A stretch of 64,000 bases of DNA from JAVBNT01 sp031551355 (GTDB taxonomy: Bacteria > Vulcanimicrobiota > CADAWZ01). Within the stretch, counting starts at the first letter, position 1, and the number at the start of each line of letters is the position of its first letter. The notes below the pieces were generated by a model. That model saw only the letters and a list, made by a program, of their open reading frames with translations, did not search any database and was not told where the DNA came from. Below, one piece after another: positions 8,480 to 18,531 of the stretch. Location of the stretch: the NCBI GenBank assembly GCA_031551355.1, contig JAVBNT010000012.1:62001-126000 (forward strand), in the 5' to 3' direction. A program made the translations under genes and the position numbers.

Positions 8480-10864
8480 CTATGCAAGCATTCTTGCACC
8501 TTCAATTATTTTAAGATTCCATACTTCCCTTGCGGAGGAAGCATCGATTATTGAAATAAATACCGTAGAATCACTGAACGGAATTATCGAAAAAATATGT
8601 TCATCGGTAAAAATACACAATTGACGGTATGGCTTATTTTCCGTAATGCCGCTTAAAAGTTTTATATTGGCAGGTATGAAAGAGGATGTAAAGCCCTGCA
8701 TTATATCTACAAATTTTTTGTCATCCAGATCTTCTTCAAGCGGCTGGAAATTTTCATCCAGAAGTATATTTCCTGCGATTCCTTCGGCGCTTTTTAGTTC
8801 TTCAAAGACTTTTTTCAGCATAGACTCTCTGAAATCAGCAGATCCGCTGGCCGCAAAGACTTCATTTAACGAGCTGTTTTTATTCGTTTTTGTGGTCAGC
8901 ACATAATCGTTTGTGTAATCTATATACATATTGTATTCCGGCGTATCAATAAATATGGAGTTTATATTTTGTTCATATTTATCGGCAAGTTCCCTTTTGA
9001 CGGCAAACAATATTTCTGCCGAATATGCCGAGAGCGGCTCCTGCTCTTTTTGTTCAATGTTTTTAGAGATAATATTCATCCCGTTTTTCAATGAGATATT
9101 TATTGACATATTTTTGTTCAGACTCTCAAACATGTCGTCTATTTCATCCCAATGACCTGACAAACCCTGATCAGCCAATTCAATTATGGCGGATTTTAAT
9201 TCCTGATAGGACTCGTCAAGCAGCTTCTCTTCATAGCCTATCTCGGGAATCGATGATGTATCCTGCTGTCCGGCAAACTCTACTTTGATAGTTTCCTCAA
9301 TCATATGAGACTCTTCCATCGTATCTTCATTAGTCTCTTCGCGAATTTCCTGAACGTGCTCCGATTCGGACAGCTGTTCACCGGCTGAGAACTGTTCCTC
9401 TGCAGCTTCCTGCCCCGCCTGTTCTTCGGGCATGTCCGCAATTTTCTGTTCTGCGGATGAAATGTCCGCATAGTCCTCATAGACACTGCTTGGCACCGGA
9501 GCATTGATTACTTCCGAAATCAGGAATTCTTCTTCTTCTGCGGAGATTTTTGCGTCTGATATCAGTCCTCCGCTTAATGATGCCGCCGGAGATTCAATCT
9601 TTGACTTGGTCGTGTATTCGTCGACATTGTTCATCAAAGATTCGAGCCTGTCCTTCTGTTCCTTAAAGAAATAGTCGGCAATTATATCGTTTATTTTCAG
9701 TTTTGACAGACATTCAAAGCCGGTAATCGTATTTGAGATATATTTTGTTTTCTGGTTTTCCAGAATTCCGGTGAGTTTGTTCTCCAGCTCGTCGGTTGAT
9801 TCAATGACGATTATGTTATTGGAGGAGGTCAGGTACTTTTTATTGTTGCTTGACAGCCGTGAACCGCAGATCAGTATTGATACGTCGGCTCTGTAGATAT
9901 CTGCTCTCGCCCGAAACATATAGACGTCGTTAGCCTGAAGCTGATTTTCTTTGATTGCGATATGTATCAGCTGTCCGTAATGATTGATAAAAATGTCGAG
10001 GTCTTTAAAATTATTTTCTTCCCTTACGGCGATATTTTTGATGTCAATGTTGATTTTTTCAAGCAGCATCAGTATGTAAAGTGCCAGCCAGAGATTCTTT
10101 TTCGTAAACTTACTGCCGAGTGCGGTTAACGACAGTCCCTGATCTATTTTTTCATCGAGGAATGTTTTTCCGCAGTGAGGACATTTGAGTCCCCTTTTAG
10201 ATGCTTCCTGAATGGAGTCCAAATTTGATACTTTGCTTATCTGGAGACCTGTTTCACGGCAGTATACGAAGTATTCCCTGTTTATAAGTTTGAGATTGGC
10301 TAGATTTTCAAGCGTGTCAAACAGATTGTTATCGTCCAGTATTTTTCCAAGTGAATCAATAAAACAGTTTTTGCTTTTCGCTATCTCCTGCAGTGTTGTG
10401 CGCAGAGTCGAATCAGTCAGAGCCTTCACGATTGAACGGTCTTCATCGTTTATCTCCGCTCCCAGCGCGCCTTCTTTTACCATGACAAATTTTTCGTTTG
10501 AATAAGGGTAGGTTCTCCAGTGATCGCTGTCAATGCTTCTTCCCGACATTATTGTCGTCAGAATGGCACTTTTGAAATCTTCGAATGTTTCTTTATTTTC
10601 CTTTTTTCCGCTCAGAACTCCGGCTTCAATATAGCTTTTGTTTTCGGGAATGGATATATAGAAAATATTACCGCTTTTTTTATCGTAATAGAGATCCCCT
10701 GTGAAACTGTCGCAGTTAAGAAAATCCCCGCTGATTCCATATTTCAGAAAAACGTCTTCCGCGCCTTCAAATATTGCACCATAGCTTTTTGTAAGATTTT
10801 TTAGAATATTTTTTTTATCTTTTTTGTCTATAGAAATCGGCAGTATTTGTTTGTAAAATTCCAT
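8480..10864 (-). CDS. Mosaic protein with CxxC motif and probable C-terminal LC7-like domain
   Basis: 794 residues from the ATG at 10864, preceded by GAAGGTGAG. Apparent parts: an N-terminal alpha/beta domain (1-150); a helical, winged-helix-like stretch; a CPHCG half zinc motif (about 230); an alpha/beta region (about 250-370) with DLDIF and IHIAIKEN strands that recalls a degenerate PD-(D/E)XK nuclease core; an acidic linker rich in Glu/Gln/Ala (about 420-530); and two C-terminal alpha/beta segments, the last of which (EGIAGNILLDENFQPL, IFSIIPFSDSTVFISII) follows the strand order of a roadblock/LC7 domain. It lies between the LC7 gene and the TPR giant in one unit, which fits an LC7-interacting scaffold. 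Domain assignments are inference; no family is recognised with confidence. Confidence 0.6.
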   Translation of the reverse strand: MEFYKQILPISIDKKDKKNILKNLTKSYGAIFEGAEDVFLKYGISGDFLNCDSFTGDLYYDKKSGNIFYISIPENKSYIEAGVLSGKKENKETFEDFKSAILTTIMSGRSIDSDHWRTYPYSNEKFVMVKEGALGAEINDEDRSIVKALTDSTLRTTLQEIAKSKNCFIDSLGKILDDNNLFDTLENLANLKLINREYFVYCRETGLQISKVSNLDSIQEASKRGLKCPHCGKTFLDEKIDQGLSLTALGSKFTKKNLWLALYILMLLEKINIDIKNIAVREENNFKDLDIFINHYGQLIHIAIKENQLQANDVYMFRARADIYRADVSILICGSRLSSNNKKYLTSSNNIIVIESTDELENKLTGILENQKTKYISNTITGFECLSKLKINDIIADYFFKEQKDRLESLMNNVDEYTTKSKIESPAASLSGGLISDAKISAEEEEFLISEVINAPVPSSVYEDYADISSAEQKIADMPEEQAGQEAAEEQFSAGEQLSESEHVQEIREETNEDTMEESHMIEETIKVEFAGQQDTSSIPEIGYEEKLLDESYQELKSAIIELADQGLSGHWDEIDDMFESLNKNMSINISLKNGMNIISKNIEQKEQEPLSAYSAEILFAVKRELADKYEQNINSIFIDTPEYNMYIDYTNDYVLTTKTNKNSSLNEVFAASGSADFRESMLKKVFEELKSAEGIAGNILLDENFQPLEEDLDDKKFVDIMQGFTSSFIPANIKLLSGITENKPYRQLCIFTDEHIFSIIPFSDSTVFISIIDASSAREVWNLKIIEGARMLA

Positions 10865-10959
10865 TTTGTTACACTCACCTTCTGGTATTTGGTTCACAAA
10901 AAGCCCTATGGATTTAATTTCTGACCCTGTTCATATGAATAGTCTTTGATTAGCGGTTG

Positions 10960-13900
10960 TTATTTTTGACCTTTTATTTTATCAAGCTCTCTGCTTATTG
11001 ATTTTTTGAATTGTTCATTTTTCATTTTTGATGCTATCTGATATGCCGTTTCAAGCTGTTTTGCACACTCATGTATAAGGCCTTTTTTCTTATAGATTAA
11101 TGACAGGTTAAAGTGTGCCGACAGATCGAGCGGGTCAATCTCCAGCGTTTTTTGATATGCTTCAATAACTTCATCGAATCTTGCGGCTTTTGTATAGGCA
11201 ACGCCCAGGTTGAAGTATATTCTTGCATCTCTCGGATTGAGCCTGATGGCTTTTTGATATTCCGCTATCGCCTGATCGAGCTTGTTTGCGGCGGCGAATG
11301 CAATGCCGAGATGACTGTGCGCTTCAAAGTTATCCGCATTTATTGAGATTGCTCTTTTCAGATAGGAGATGGCTTCATCCGAATTCTGTTTCTGCAGGAA
11401 GATAATGCCTAATTTTGTGTAGCTTTCATCGTCTGACGGCTCGATAGCGACGGCTTTTTTATATGCCTCAATAGCTTCATCAAGCATGCCTTTCTGATGA
11501 TATACAAGTCCGGTACGGCTTTGAGGCAGTGCGGACAGAGGTGCTATCTGACTTACTTTTTGGAAGTATTCAAGGGCTTCATCAAGCTTGCCTCTTCTTA
11601 TCAGGACGTCTCCGGTGCCCATCATTGCATCAGGATACGACGGCTCAAGTGTCAGGCCGTTTTTGTAGGCGGCAATGGCCTGATCCCATTTGTTTTTCTT
11701 TTGCAGTGCATTGCCGAGCAGAGTATATAACAATGGGCTCGGTGATAGCTTTATCGCCGATTCGAATGAATTTATTGCCAGATCAAAGTCTCCGCGGTTC
11801 ATGTATGAATTACCGAGCCTTACCAGTAATTCAGAATCGCTGTCGTTTAAATAAAGTGCTTTCTGGAACTGCTCTATGGCAAGATCATTGTCTTTTTTGT
11901 AAGTATACATATCCCCCAGCATTATCAGGGCCTCGTAATAATCGGTAGTATTATTTACAAGTGCGAGTATTTCCCTGAATATTGATTCTACGTCGCCGAG
12001 ATGCAGTTTGCAGGAAGCTTTTTTAAGTAATATATCGTTTCTTTGAGAATCCAGCCTGAGCGCATTGTCAAACGCTGTCGATGCCAGTTCCCACTTGCCC
12101 TGTGTGTATAATATTTTCCCTATATAACAATGCAGATCGGCGCTCTCACTGTATGGCAATGCATTTCTGAATTCCTGTTCGGCGGCCACGAGACTGCCGA
12201 GTTCATACATCGCAATGGCTTTATAATATCCGACGTCGCTTTCACATCCGTTATTCATCGCCATATCGAGCACCTTGAGTGATTCCTGGAATCTGCCGAG
12301 CAGGAGCAGCAGCTTGCCCTGTTTGAATAACATTTCGCCCAGTTCATTTCTGGCTTCCGGGAATGAAGCGGCAATTTCGTAAAGTTCAACAGCTTTGGAA
12401 AGCTGGTTCAGCACTGTCACCGTTTCGGCATAGTCACGGTAAAAGAACCACTCGTCATCCTTGAGTTTTATAGCCATATCAAAATGGTATTCAGCTTCTT
12501 CGATGTTGTTTAATATGAAATTGGAACTCCCCAGATAGTGATGAGTCCGCGGATTTTCATTGTCTGATTTCAGTGCCGTTTTGAATTCCGACACTGCCGA
12601 TTCATATTGACCGGTTTCATAATAAAGAACGCCCAGTTTGAAGTTGAACTGATAATTTGACGGCGCAAGTTCAAGAGCTCTCTTCATGTGCTCTATTGCC
12701 GCTGATTTGTTGCCTGTTATGTGGTTTATATCGGCAAGTTCTTCAATATAAGTCAGGTTTTTAGGACTTACAAAGGCAGCTTTTTGCGTAAGCTCCAATG
12801 CGCGCACCAGATCGCCGCAGTCCTTACAGGCCAGAGCGTTGGCAAATATATATTCACTGTTGCCGGGCGCAAGGAATACCGCCTGTGCAAGGCTTTCCTG
12901 TGCGTCTCTGCAGTTGCCCGATTCCATAAAGGCCAGACCCCTTCTGTAGTAAGGCTCATCAAGGAATTGATTAAGCTTTATACTGGATTCGTATGCTGAC
13001 GCTGCCAACCCCCACATTTTTTGTTTTTCATAAGTTTTGCCCAACTCAAAAAATGCATTGTCGGTCGGAAATATTTCTATCGATTTTCTGAGCGATATTA
13101 TTGCCAGATCATATTGTCCGGTTATTGAATATATAATTCCGCAGCTTCTGTGCAGAAAGTAGTTGTTGACGTTTGTCTGCAGCGCTTTCTGATATGCTTT
13201 TAAAGCCTCGTCATACCTGTTCATCATGCGGTATGTGTCGCCTATAAGCTGGTGAATACGTCCCTGGGCCCCATACTCCAGAGCTTTTTGAAATTGGCTG
13301 TTGGCCAGATCTATTTTGCCCTGCCTTAAATAAGCTATACCCAATTCGGTATATATTCTCTCATTTTCCGGGGAATAGCTGATGGCTTTCTGGAATTTTT
13401 TGATTGCCAGCTCATATTTTCCGAGTTTTGAAAGCGAATGCCCGAGCTCCAGATAGGCTTCGCTCATTTCCGGCTCCAGATCGATGGCTTTCTGGAACGC
13501 CCTGTTGGCGAAAGTTGAATCTCCGAGCCTGTTATATACTTTTCCGCATTCGAAGTAGGTCATGCCGCTTTTATCGTCAAGGCTTATCGACAAATTGAAT
13601 TCATCAAGCGCCTTGGATAACCGGCCGGCCCTGCTGTATGCGACGCCAAGATAATGATGTATCTGTGAGTCGTTAGGATCAAGATCTATTGCTCTGAGGA
13701 ATTCCCTGGTTGCGGAATCAAGATCGTTTACCTGCAGATATGCTATTCCGAGGTTGTTGTGAGTATAAGGATCATTAGGGTCTATACTTATTGAACGCTT
13801 ATATGCGTTGATTGTTTCTTCCCAGCGTTCAAGCCTTGCATATGCCCGTCCCAGATTGTAATAACAAAATGCGTCGTCAGGTGAAAGCTTGATTGCCGCT

Positions 13901-14634
13901 TCAAATTGCTTTACGGCGGCTTCAACCTCATTTTTCTGCATATATATAGAGCCGAGGTTTGTGTAGATGGGGGCATGCGAGGGATCTATTGCCACAGCTT
14001 TTTTTAATTCTTCGACAGCCTTGTCCAGTTTGCCGAGCTTTGCGGAAATCATGCCTAAATGAAAATGTGCATCCATATTGTTTGCATCAATTTCGATAAC
14101 TTTGTCAAATTCTTCCTGAGCTTTTTCGTATTTGCCCTGCCGAAAATAGACAAGTCCCAGATTTAGTCTTGCCGCGGCATCGTCCGGATCGTCGGTGACC
14201 GCCTTTTGAAAATCCTCAACACCCTGGAGTCTTTCAAGTTCCTGTTGAATTCTCCGTTCTCCCTTGCTGTCATGCAGGTTTTGCACGATTTTCAGTGCGA
14301 TTTGAAGCTCCGTTATGGCTTTTGCCTTTAAGCCTGACTTTTCAAAAGCCAGACCAAGGCTGTAGTGAGCCCGGTGATAATTGGGGTTGATCGACAGGGC
14401 TTCCTGCCATTCTCTGATGGCAAGATCGAAATTTCCTTTTCGTGAATAGACGGTTCCAAGCTCGTAATGAGCCAAAAAATTATCTGGGTTTATCTTCAGA
14501 CTTTTTTTAAATTCCGAGGCAGCCATTTCTATATTGTTGGCATTCAGGTATTCTGTGCCTTGTTTGTAATGATAAAGAGCCTCATCTGTTCCCTTGTCGG
14601 AAGATCTTTCAGGAAACAATTCCGGATTTGCCAT
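10960..14634 (-). CDS. Giant TPR-repeat protein (1224 aa)
   Basis: Apart from about 20 N-terminal residues (MANPELFPERSS) and a short charged tail, the whole protein is a run of 34-residue tetratricopeptide repeats, over thirty of them, each with the pattern A/G-x-x-Y-x-x-G then A-x-x-x-F/Y-x-x-A-I-x-L-x-P. TPR superhelices bind other proteins. There is no signal peptide or membrane segment, so it is probably cytoplasmic. It is the first gene of the leftward unit with the 794-residue protein (95-base gap) and the LC7 protein, suggesting a scaffold for that system. Repeats in the middle (about 720-830) are more diverged. Domain identity is certain; partner and function are not. Confidence 0.9.
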   Translation of the reverse strand: MANPELFPERSSDKGTDEALYHYKQGTEYLNANNIEMAASEFKKSLKINPDNFLAHYELGTVYSRKGNFDLAIREWQEALSINPNYHRAHYSLGLAFEKSGLKAKAITELQIALKIVQNLHDSKGERRIQQELERLQGVEDFQKAVTDDPDDAAARLNLGLVYFRQGKYEKAQEEFDKVIEIDANNMDAHFHLGMISAKLGKLDKAVEELKKAVAIDPSHAPIYTNLGSIYMQKNEVEAAVKQFEAAIKLSPDDAFCYYNLGRAYARLERWEETINAYKRSISIDPNDPYTHNNLGIAYLQVNDLDSATREFLRAIDLDPNDSQIHHYLGVAYSRAGRLSKALDEFNLSISLDDKSGMTYFECGKVYNRLGDSTFANRAFQKAIDLEPEMSEAYLELGHSLSKLGKYELAIKKFQKAISYSPENERIYTELGIAYLRQGKIDLANSQFQKALEYGAQGRIHQLIGDTYRMMNRYDEALKAYQKALQTNVNNYFLHRSCGIIYSITGQYDLAIISLRKSIEIFPTDNAFFELGKTYEKQKMWGLAASAYESSIKLNQFLDEPYYRRGLAFMESGNCRDAQESLAQAVFLAPGNSEYIFANALACKDCGDLVRALELTQKAAFVSPKNLTYIEELADINHITGNKSAAIEHMKRALELAPSNYQFNFKLGVLYYETGQYESAVSEFKTALKSDNENPRTHHYLGSSNFILNNIEEAEYHFDMAIKLKDDEWFFYRDYAETVTVLNQLSKAVELYEIAASFPEARNELGEMLFKQGKLLLLLGRFQESLKVLDMAMNNGCESDVGYYKAIAMYELGSLVAAEQEFRNALPYSESADLHCYIGKILYTQGKWELASTAFDNALRLDSQRNDILLKKASCKLHLGDVESIFREILALVNNTTDYYEALIMLGDMYTYKKDNDLAIEQFQKALYLNDSDSELLVRLGNSYMNRGDFDLAINSFESAIKLSPSPLLYTLLGNALQKKNKWDQAIAAYKNGLTLEPSYPDAMMGTGDVLIRRGKLDEALEYFQKVSQIAPLSALPQSRTGLVYHQKGMLDEAIEAYKKAVAIEPSDDESYTKLGIIFLQKQNSDEAISYLKRAISINADNFEAHSHLGIAFAAANKLDQAIAEYQKAIRLNPRDARIYFNLGVAYTKAARFDEVIEAYQKTLEIDPLDLSAHFNLSLIYKKKGLIHECAKQLETAYQIASKMKNEQFKKSISRELDKIKGQK

Positions 14635-15036
14635 ATAATTACCTCGTAATATTTGTAAGTTTTGCTAAGGTTTGCAGCGATTTAAAAGCAGTAAATTCCT
14701 ATATCCTTAATATTTGAACTGTTTAGACACTTATTTGGAAGATTCCTTCATGATTCCCCTGTTTGTTAAGGAATATCCGTCAGGATGCCCATGTTGTTTT
14801 TCAGTATTTTTGCATTATGGTGCCGCTGCTGTTTTTTTATTTGTTTTTCCGGTAAAGCAATTTATGGTAATTATATAATATTATTACCGTCTATGTTTAC
14901 AAATAATTCATTTATACAGAGGTGTATGTTAACTTTTTGTCTATTGTTTAATTGACTGTACTGCACTATAATATAACAGATATTTGAAAAAAATTATTAA
15001 ATTTGGTTTATTCCTGTCTTCAAGGAGGTTCTGTTT
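14635..15036. other. Divergent intergenic region with an AT palindrome
   Basis: 402 bases between the divergent TPR gene and the secreted protein gene. It contains a near-palindrome at 14866-14888 (GGTAAT ... ATTACC) and a good rightward promoter at 14944-14972. No open frame or RNA gene is evident in the rest. Confidence 0.5.
14944..14972 (+). promoter_or_regulatory. Sigma70-type promoter for the gene at 15037
   Basis: -35 TTGTTT (14944-14949), 17-base spacer, -10 TATAAT (14967-14972), about 58 bases before the AAGGAGG site and ATG of the secreted protein gene. Confidence 0.65.
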
Positions 15037-16185
15037 ATGGGTAGAAAGATACCGATAATTTTGTTTGTAATGTCCGTGTTTGTTTTTACGATGACATTGA
15101 TATGTTATGCCGCCTCTCCTTCCGTAGTTGTTCTTAACGGCAGGGATATGGGATTCAGGCCGATTGTTAAAGGCGGAGTTACATTCGTGCCGGTTAGTCC
15201 GTTCAGTGTCAGTCTCAAAACTTATGACGCCTGGTATCCGGATATAAATACTGTTCTTTTTAACGGCAAATATTTTCAGAACTGGCTCTTTTCCGAAGGA
15301 TATATATATGTCCCCGTCAGAGAACTTGTTGATGCTGTCGGCGGGACTTTCCGCCTGGATAATTCCGGATATATTTATATAAATGCGACACCGGATACGG
15401 CTTTAACCACAAGGAATGCTTCGCCGATGTCGTCTCCGAAGTCAGTGTCGCCAAAATCAATCTCAACCTCAACCTCAACATTGCCTAAAGTATCGCCGCT
15501 TTCTCCCGCCGGCTCGACATATCAGCCCAAACTGCCGCAGAGAAATGATGCGCCGTCTTCCTCGATATATACATTCTCCGACGGATCGCGGACAAATCCC
15601 GGCAATTCATCAGGTATCACGTCCCCTGAAGGTTCTAAGGCGACTGTTTATGCCGGCAGTGAAACGAAAGGCGGCGGCGTTATCAGTCCGCTTAACGCTC
15701 AGGGCGGTATCGGGGACGGGTTGAGACTGCCTCCTAATCCTCAGCTTGGCGGAGTGCCTACTCCGCAGACTTCTTTTTCAACCCAATTTTCGGATGTTCC
15801 CGCCCACCCGACGAGAGGCGCTTTTGAGCCTAAATCTGAAAAGAATCAGATATACTCGATAACAGTTACGAATATAGAAGAAGTTACCAATATTAAAAAT
15901 ACTTACAATGCCGCTGCCGGAAGCAAATATCTTGTAGTCTATATTTCACAGCAAAATATTTCCACGGATGTTCAGATCTACACAGGAAAATTTACCTTGA
16001 TGGATGAAAACTCAAAAGTATACGACTATCTTGAAGGCTTAAGCAATTACTGGCTGGCAATATTGAAACCGGGTGGAACGAATTACGGCTATCTGGTTTT
16101 TGAGGTTCCCCAGTATGCAAGGCCTTCGCGTCTGGTGCTAAACGCCTTGAGTCAGCCGCCGCTGGCAATAAGCCTGTCGCGCTGA
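15037..16185 (+). CDS. Secreted protein: copper-amine-oxidase-N-like module plus DUF4352-like domain
   Basis: 382 residues after a strong AAGGAGG site. A signal peptide (IPIILFVMSVFVFTMTLICYA) leads to a module of about 110 residues with VVVLNGRDMGF, VPVRELVDAVGG and YIYINATPD, the pattern of Cu_amine_oxidN1 domains, which in spite of their name are non-catalytic surface modules. A Ser/Pro/Thr-rich linker (about 125-260) follows, then a beta domain (about 265-380) with KYLVVYISQQN, YTGKFTLMDENSKVYDY and LKPGGTNYGYLVFEVP, close to DUF4352 immunoglobulin-like domains. A paralogue lies at 17642, beyond the ABC binding protein gene. An envelope-exposed or adhesion role is likely, by inference. 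Confidence 0.75.
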   Translation: MGRKIPIILFVMSVFVFTMTLICYAASPSVVVLNGRDMGFRPIVKGGVTFVPVSPFSVSLKTYDAWYPDINTVLFNGKYFQNWLFSEGYIYVPVRELVDAVGGTFRLDNSGYIYINATPDTALTTRNASPMSSPKSVSPKSISTSTSTLPKVSPLSPAGSTYQPKLPQRNDAPSSSIYTFSDGSRTNPGNSSGITSPEGSKATVYAGSETKGGGVISPLNAQGGIGDGLRLPPNPQLGGVPTPQTSFSTQFSDVPAHPTRGAFEPKSEKNQIYSITVTNIEEVTNIKNTYNAAAGSKYLVVYISQQNISTDVQIYTGKFTLMDENSKVYDYLEGLSNYWLAILKPGGTNYGYLVFEVPQYARPSRLVLNALSQPPLAISLSR

Positions 16186-16267
16186 TTGTTTTTTGTTTTA
16201 ACTGTTTTATTTTTTATGTAGATCAATTAGATATTTTTTCAGTATTATTTTAGGAGGTCGCTAGATT

Positions 16268-17554
16268 ATGTCTCTAAACCGTTTTTTCGCTTTATTTGTA
16301 TCTGTTTTACTTTTTGCATTTATATTTATTCAGCATTCCGCCGCTTTTGCCGCGGAGAGCGTTTCCATAGAATTTTGGCATGCGATGAGGGGTGAGAAGA
16401 AGGATGCCATCACGTCGCTTGTCAATCAGTTTATGAAAGAGAACCCCGATGTTATTGTTAAGGAAGTGGGGATGGTCAGTCCCGACAGACGTGCCAACGG
16501 CAATGACTATACATATTTGTATACGCGCATGATTCAGGCCTTGGCGATGCAGAAACAGCCTGATCTGGCTCAGGTTTATGAAAACTGGACTACACAGTTT
16601 GTCGAAATAAGTGCCATAACCCCTGTCTCACATTTTGATGGAACCAAATATGCGTTGTCTGCGGCTGATAAAAACGATTTTTTCCCAATATTCCGTGATG
16701 CCTGCTCTTACAATAATGTAATGTGGTCTGTCCCGTTCAATAAGAGTATTTATGTTATGTATTATAATGAAGAGATGCTCAAAAAGGCCGGCATAGCTCC
16801 GCCAAAGACCTGGGAGCAGCTCAGGGACGCCGCCGCAAAACTTACCGTGCGTAATGGCGATCAGGTTGCTACATACGGTCTTTCATACGTTCCGTCTGTG
16901 GATATTATGGGACATTTGCTTTATTCTTACGGCGGTGATTTTATCTCCGGAAGCGAAGCCTCTTTCGGCAGCAAGGTTGGTCTGGACGCGATGAACTACT
17001 GGGTGTCGCTTACGAATAAAGACAGAACGGCATCCCCTTCTTTTGGAGCATATGATGACTTTTTGAAGGGAAAATCGGCGATATATCTTGATACAACGTC
17101 GAGAATCGGCAGCCTTAAAGAATCATGTAAATTTAAATATGGTATAACGACTCTTCCGACCGGCTCTTCAAAGGTTTATCAGTGTGCCGGAACCAATCTG
17201 GCAATATTTTCTTCAGCCGAGCCGAAGAAACTCGCAGCCTGGCGCCTTGCCAAGTTTTTGACAAATAAGGAAAACACCGTGAAGTTGTCAATTGCCACCG
17301 GATACCTGCCTGTAAGACAATCGGCATATGCCAGTCCGGAATATCAGTCTTATTTGAAGGATAACCAGGGATACAGGATTGGTGTTGACGCTCTCAAATA
17401 CGGCGTAACACAGCCGAGGGACTCTGCATGGGAGGCTATGAGAGGATTTATTAATGATGCTATGTATGCCGCGATCTCGCAGACGTCTCAGCCGGAGGAC
17501 GCATTAAAGAAAGCCGTCGATTACTCCAACGGCCTTCTTAAGGGTTTTAAATAG
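16268..17554 (+). CDS. ABC transporter substrate-binding protein, sugar/glycerol-phosphate type
   Basis: 428 residues with an AGGAGG site. Signal peptide with cleavage near AAFAAES, then FWHAMRGEKKDAITSLVNQF..NPDVIVKEV, the usual opening of family 1 (UgpB/MalE-like) solute-binding proteins. Other family marks are MYYNEEMLKKAGI..PKTWEQL, KGKSAIYLDTTSRIG, and ALKKAVDYSNGLL near the end. It should bind a sugar, oligosaccharide or glycerol-3-phosphate in the periplasm or at the cell surface and feed an ABC importer. No permease or ATPase gene is nearby, so it is an orphan component or serves permeases encoded elsewhere. There is no lipobox cysteine after the signal peptide, which fits a Gram-negative periplasmic protein. 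Confidence 0.92.
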   Translation: MSLNRFFALFVSVLLFAFIFIQHSAAFAAESVSIEFWHAMRGEKKDAITSLVNQFMKENPDVIVKEVGMVSPDRRANGNDYTYLYTRMIQALAMQKQPDLAQVYENWTTQFVEISAITPVSHFDGTKYALSAADKNDFFPIFRDACSYNNVMWSVPFNKSIYVMYYNEEMLKKAGIAPPKTWEQLRDAAAKLTVRNGDQVATYGLSYVPSVDIMGHLLYSYGGDFISGSEASFGSKVGLDAMNYWVSLTNKDRTASPSFGAYDDFLKGKSAIYLDTTSRIGSLKESCKFKYGITTLPTGSSKVYQCAGTNLAIFSSAEPKKLAAWRLAKFLTNKENTVKLSIATGYLPVRQSAYASPEYQSYLKDNQGYRIGVDALKYGVTQPRDSAWEAMRGFINDAMYAAISQTSQPEDALKKAVDYSNGLLKGFK

Positions 17555-17641
17555 TTTTTTGCCGGCGCTTTATTTGGCTTAGCCTAAGGTAAATTTTTTA
17601 GTTTGATCTCTTGATAAATTGAAAGTAACTGAGAAAGGAAT

Positions 17642-18508
17642 GTGCTAATCTTGATTAGATTTTTTTCTTGCTGTGTCTGTCTTATCCTGCTTTTTACGAT
17701 GGTAAAACCTGTTTGCAGTGCCCCGGCGGTTGAAACGGTCACGGTTATTGTAAATGGAAGAACCATAGCAGATAAAGGCATAATAAACAAGGGGATAGCG
17801 TATATCCCTCTTCATAAAGTGCTGAGTATTCTGAATATAAACTATAAATGGGATCCTTCGGCGCGTGTTTTAAGTGTCGCCGGCAAGCCTGTTACCGGTA
17901 AACTGATCCGTTATAAAGGCGTTTTGTATACATCTTATCTGTCTGTATCCAATGTGTCTAATCTTCCGGTAGCATTTGATGCTTTATCAAAAAGGGTATT
18001 TGTAAATCCTCAGATGAGTGCGGACGATTTGATTGCGTCTATGGGCGGTAAAAAAACGGGTAATTCTATAAATACCAAGCCTATAGATACTTCGCCGAAG
18101 AGCAATATTTCGTCAGGAACTTCTTCTTCCGCATCTATAAACGAACCTTTTGTTCCGGTGTTGGGAGAAAATGATGTTTTTAAGGTTTCCGTAACCAATA
18201 TCGAGCAGTTGACGACGATCAAGGGACAGTCTCCTTCAAACCCTGCCAATAAATTTGTCGCCGTTTATCTGTCCCAGCAGAATGTTTCCAACGAAGTTCA
18301 GATCTATACCGGTAAATTTGCCCTTCTTGACAGAGCCAATAAGGTTTATGAGTATAGTGAAGGTCTCAGTAATTTCTGGCTCGTTGTTTTGCGTCCGGGA
18401 GGGTCTAACTTCGGTTATATCGTTTTTGAGGTCCCTAAAGATTCGCAGCCGATGCAGCTTGTTTTATCTACAACATCAAGACCTCCTCTGGCACTGAATC
18501 TTAGGTAA
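17642..18508 (+). CDS. Secreted paralogue: copper-amine-oxidase-N-like plus DUF4352-like
   Basis: 288 residues from GTG 17642; TTG 17651 is an alternative, since AAAGGA (17634-17639) is two bases from the first and eleven from the second. A signal peptide (FFSCCVCLILLFTMVKPVCSA) precedes a shortened module with VIVNGRTIADKG, AYIPLHKVLSIL and RVLSVAGK, a brief Ser-rich linker, and a C-terminal beta domain very similar to that of the protein at 15037 (VYLSQQN, QIYTGKFALLD, EGLSNFWLVVLRPGG, GYIVFEVPK). The two clearly arose by duplication, with the ABC binding protein now between them. Function unknown; a shared envelope role is likely. Confidence 0.75.
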   Translation: MLILIRFFSCCVCLILLFTMVKPVCSAPAVETVTVIVNGRTIADKGIINKGIAYIPLHKVLSILNINYKWDPSARVLSVAGKPVTGKLIRYKGVLYTSYLSVSNVSNLPVAFDALSKRVFVNPQMSADDLIASMGGKKTGNSINTKPIDTSPKSNISSGTSSSASINEPFVPVLGENDVFKVSVTNIEQLTTIKGQSPSNPANKFVAVYLSQQNVSNEVQIYTGKFALLDRANKVYEYSEGLSNFWLVVLRPGGSNFGYIVFEVPKDSQPMQLVLSTTSRPPLALNLR

Positions 18509-18531
18509 TATTGGACAAAGGAATTGTTTCT

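Noticed and set aside
10212..10804. Two rightward frames of 95-97 codons
   Set aside because: Antisense to the 794-residue protein gene, without ribosome-binding sites.
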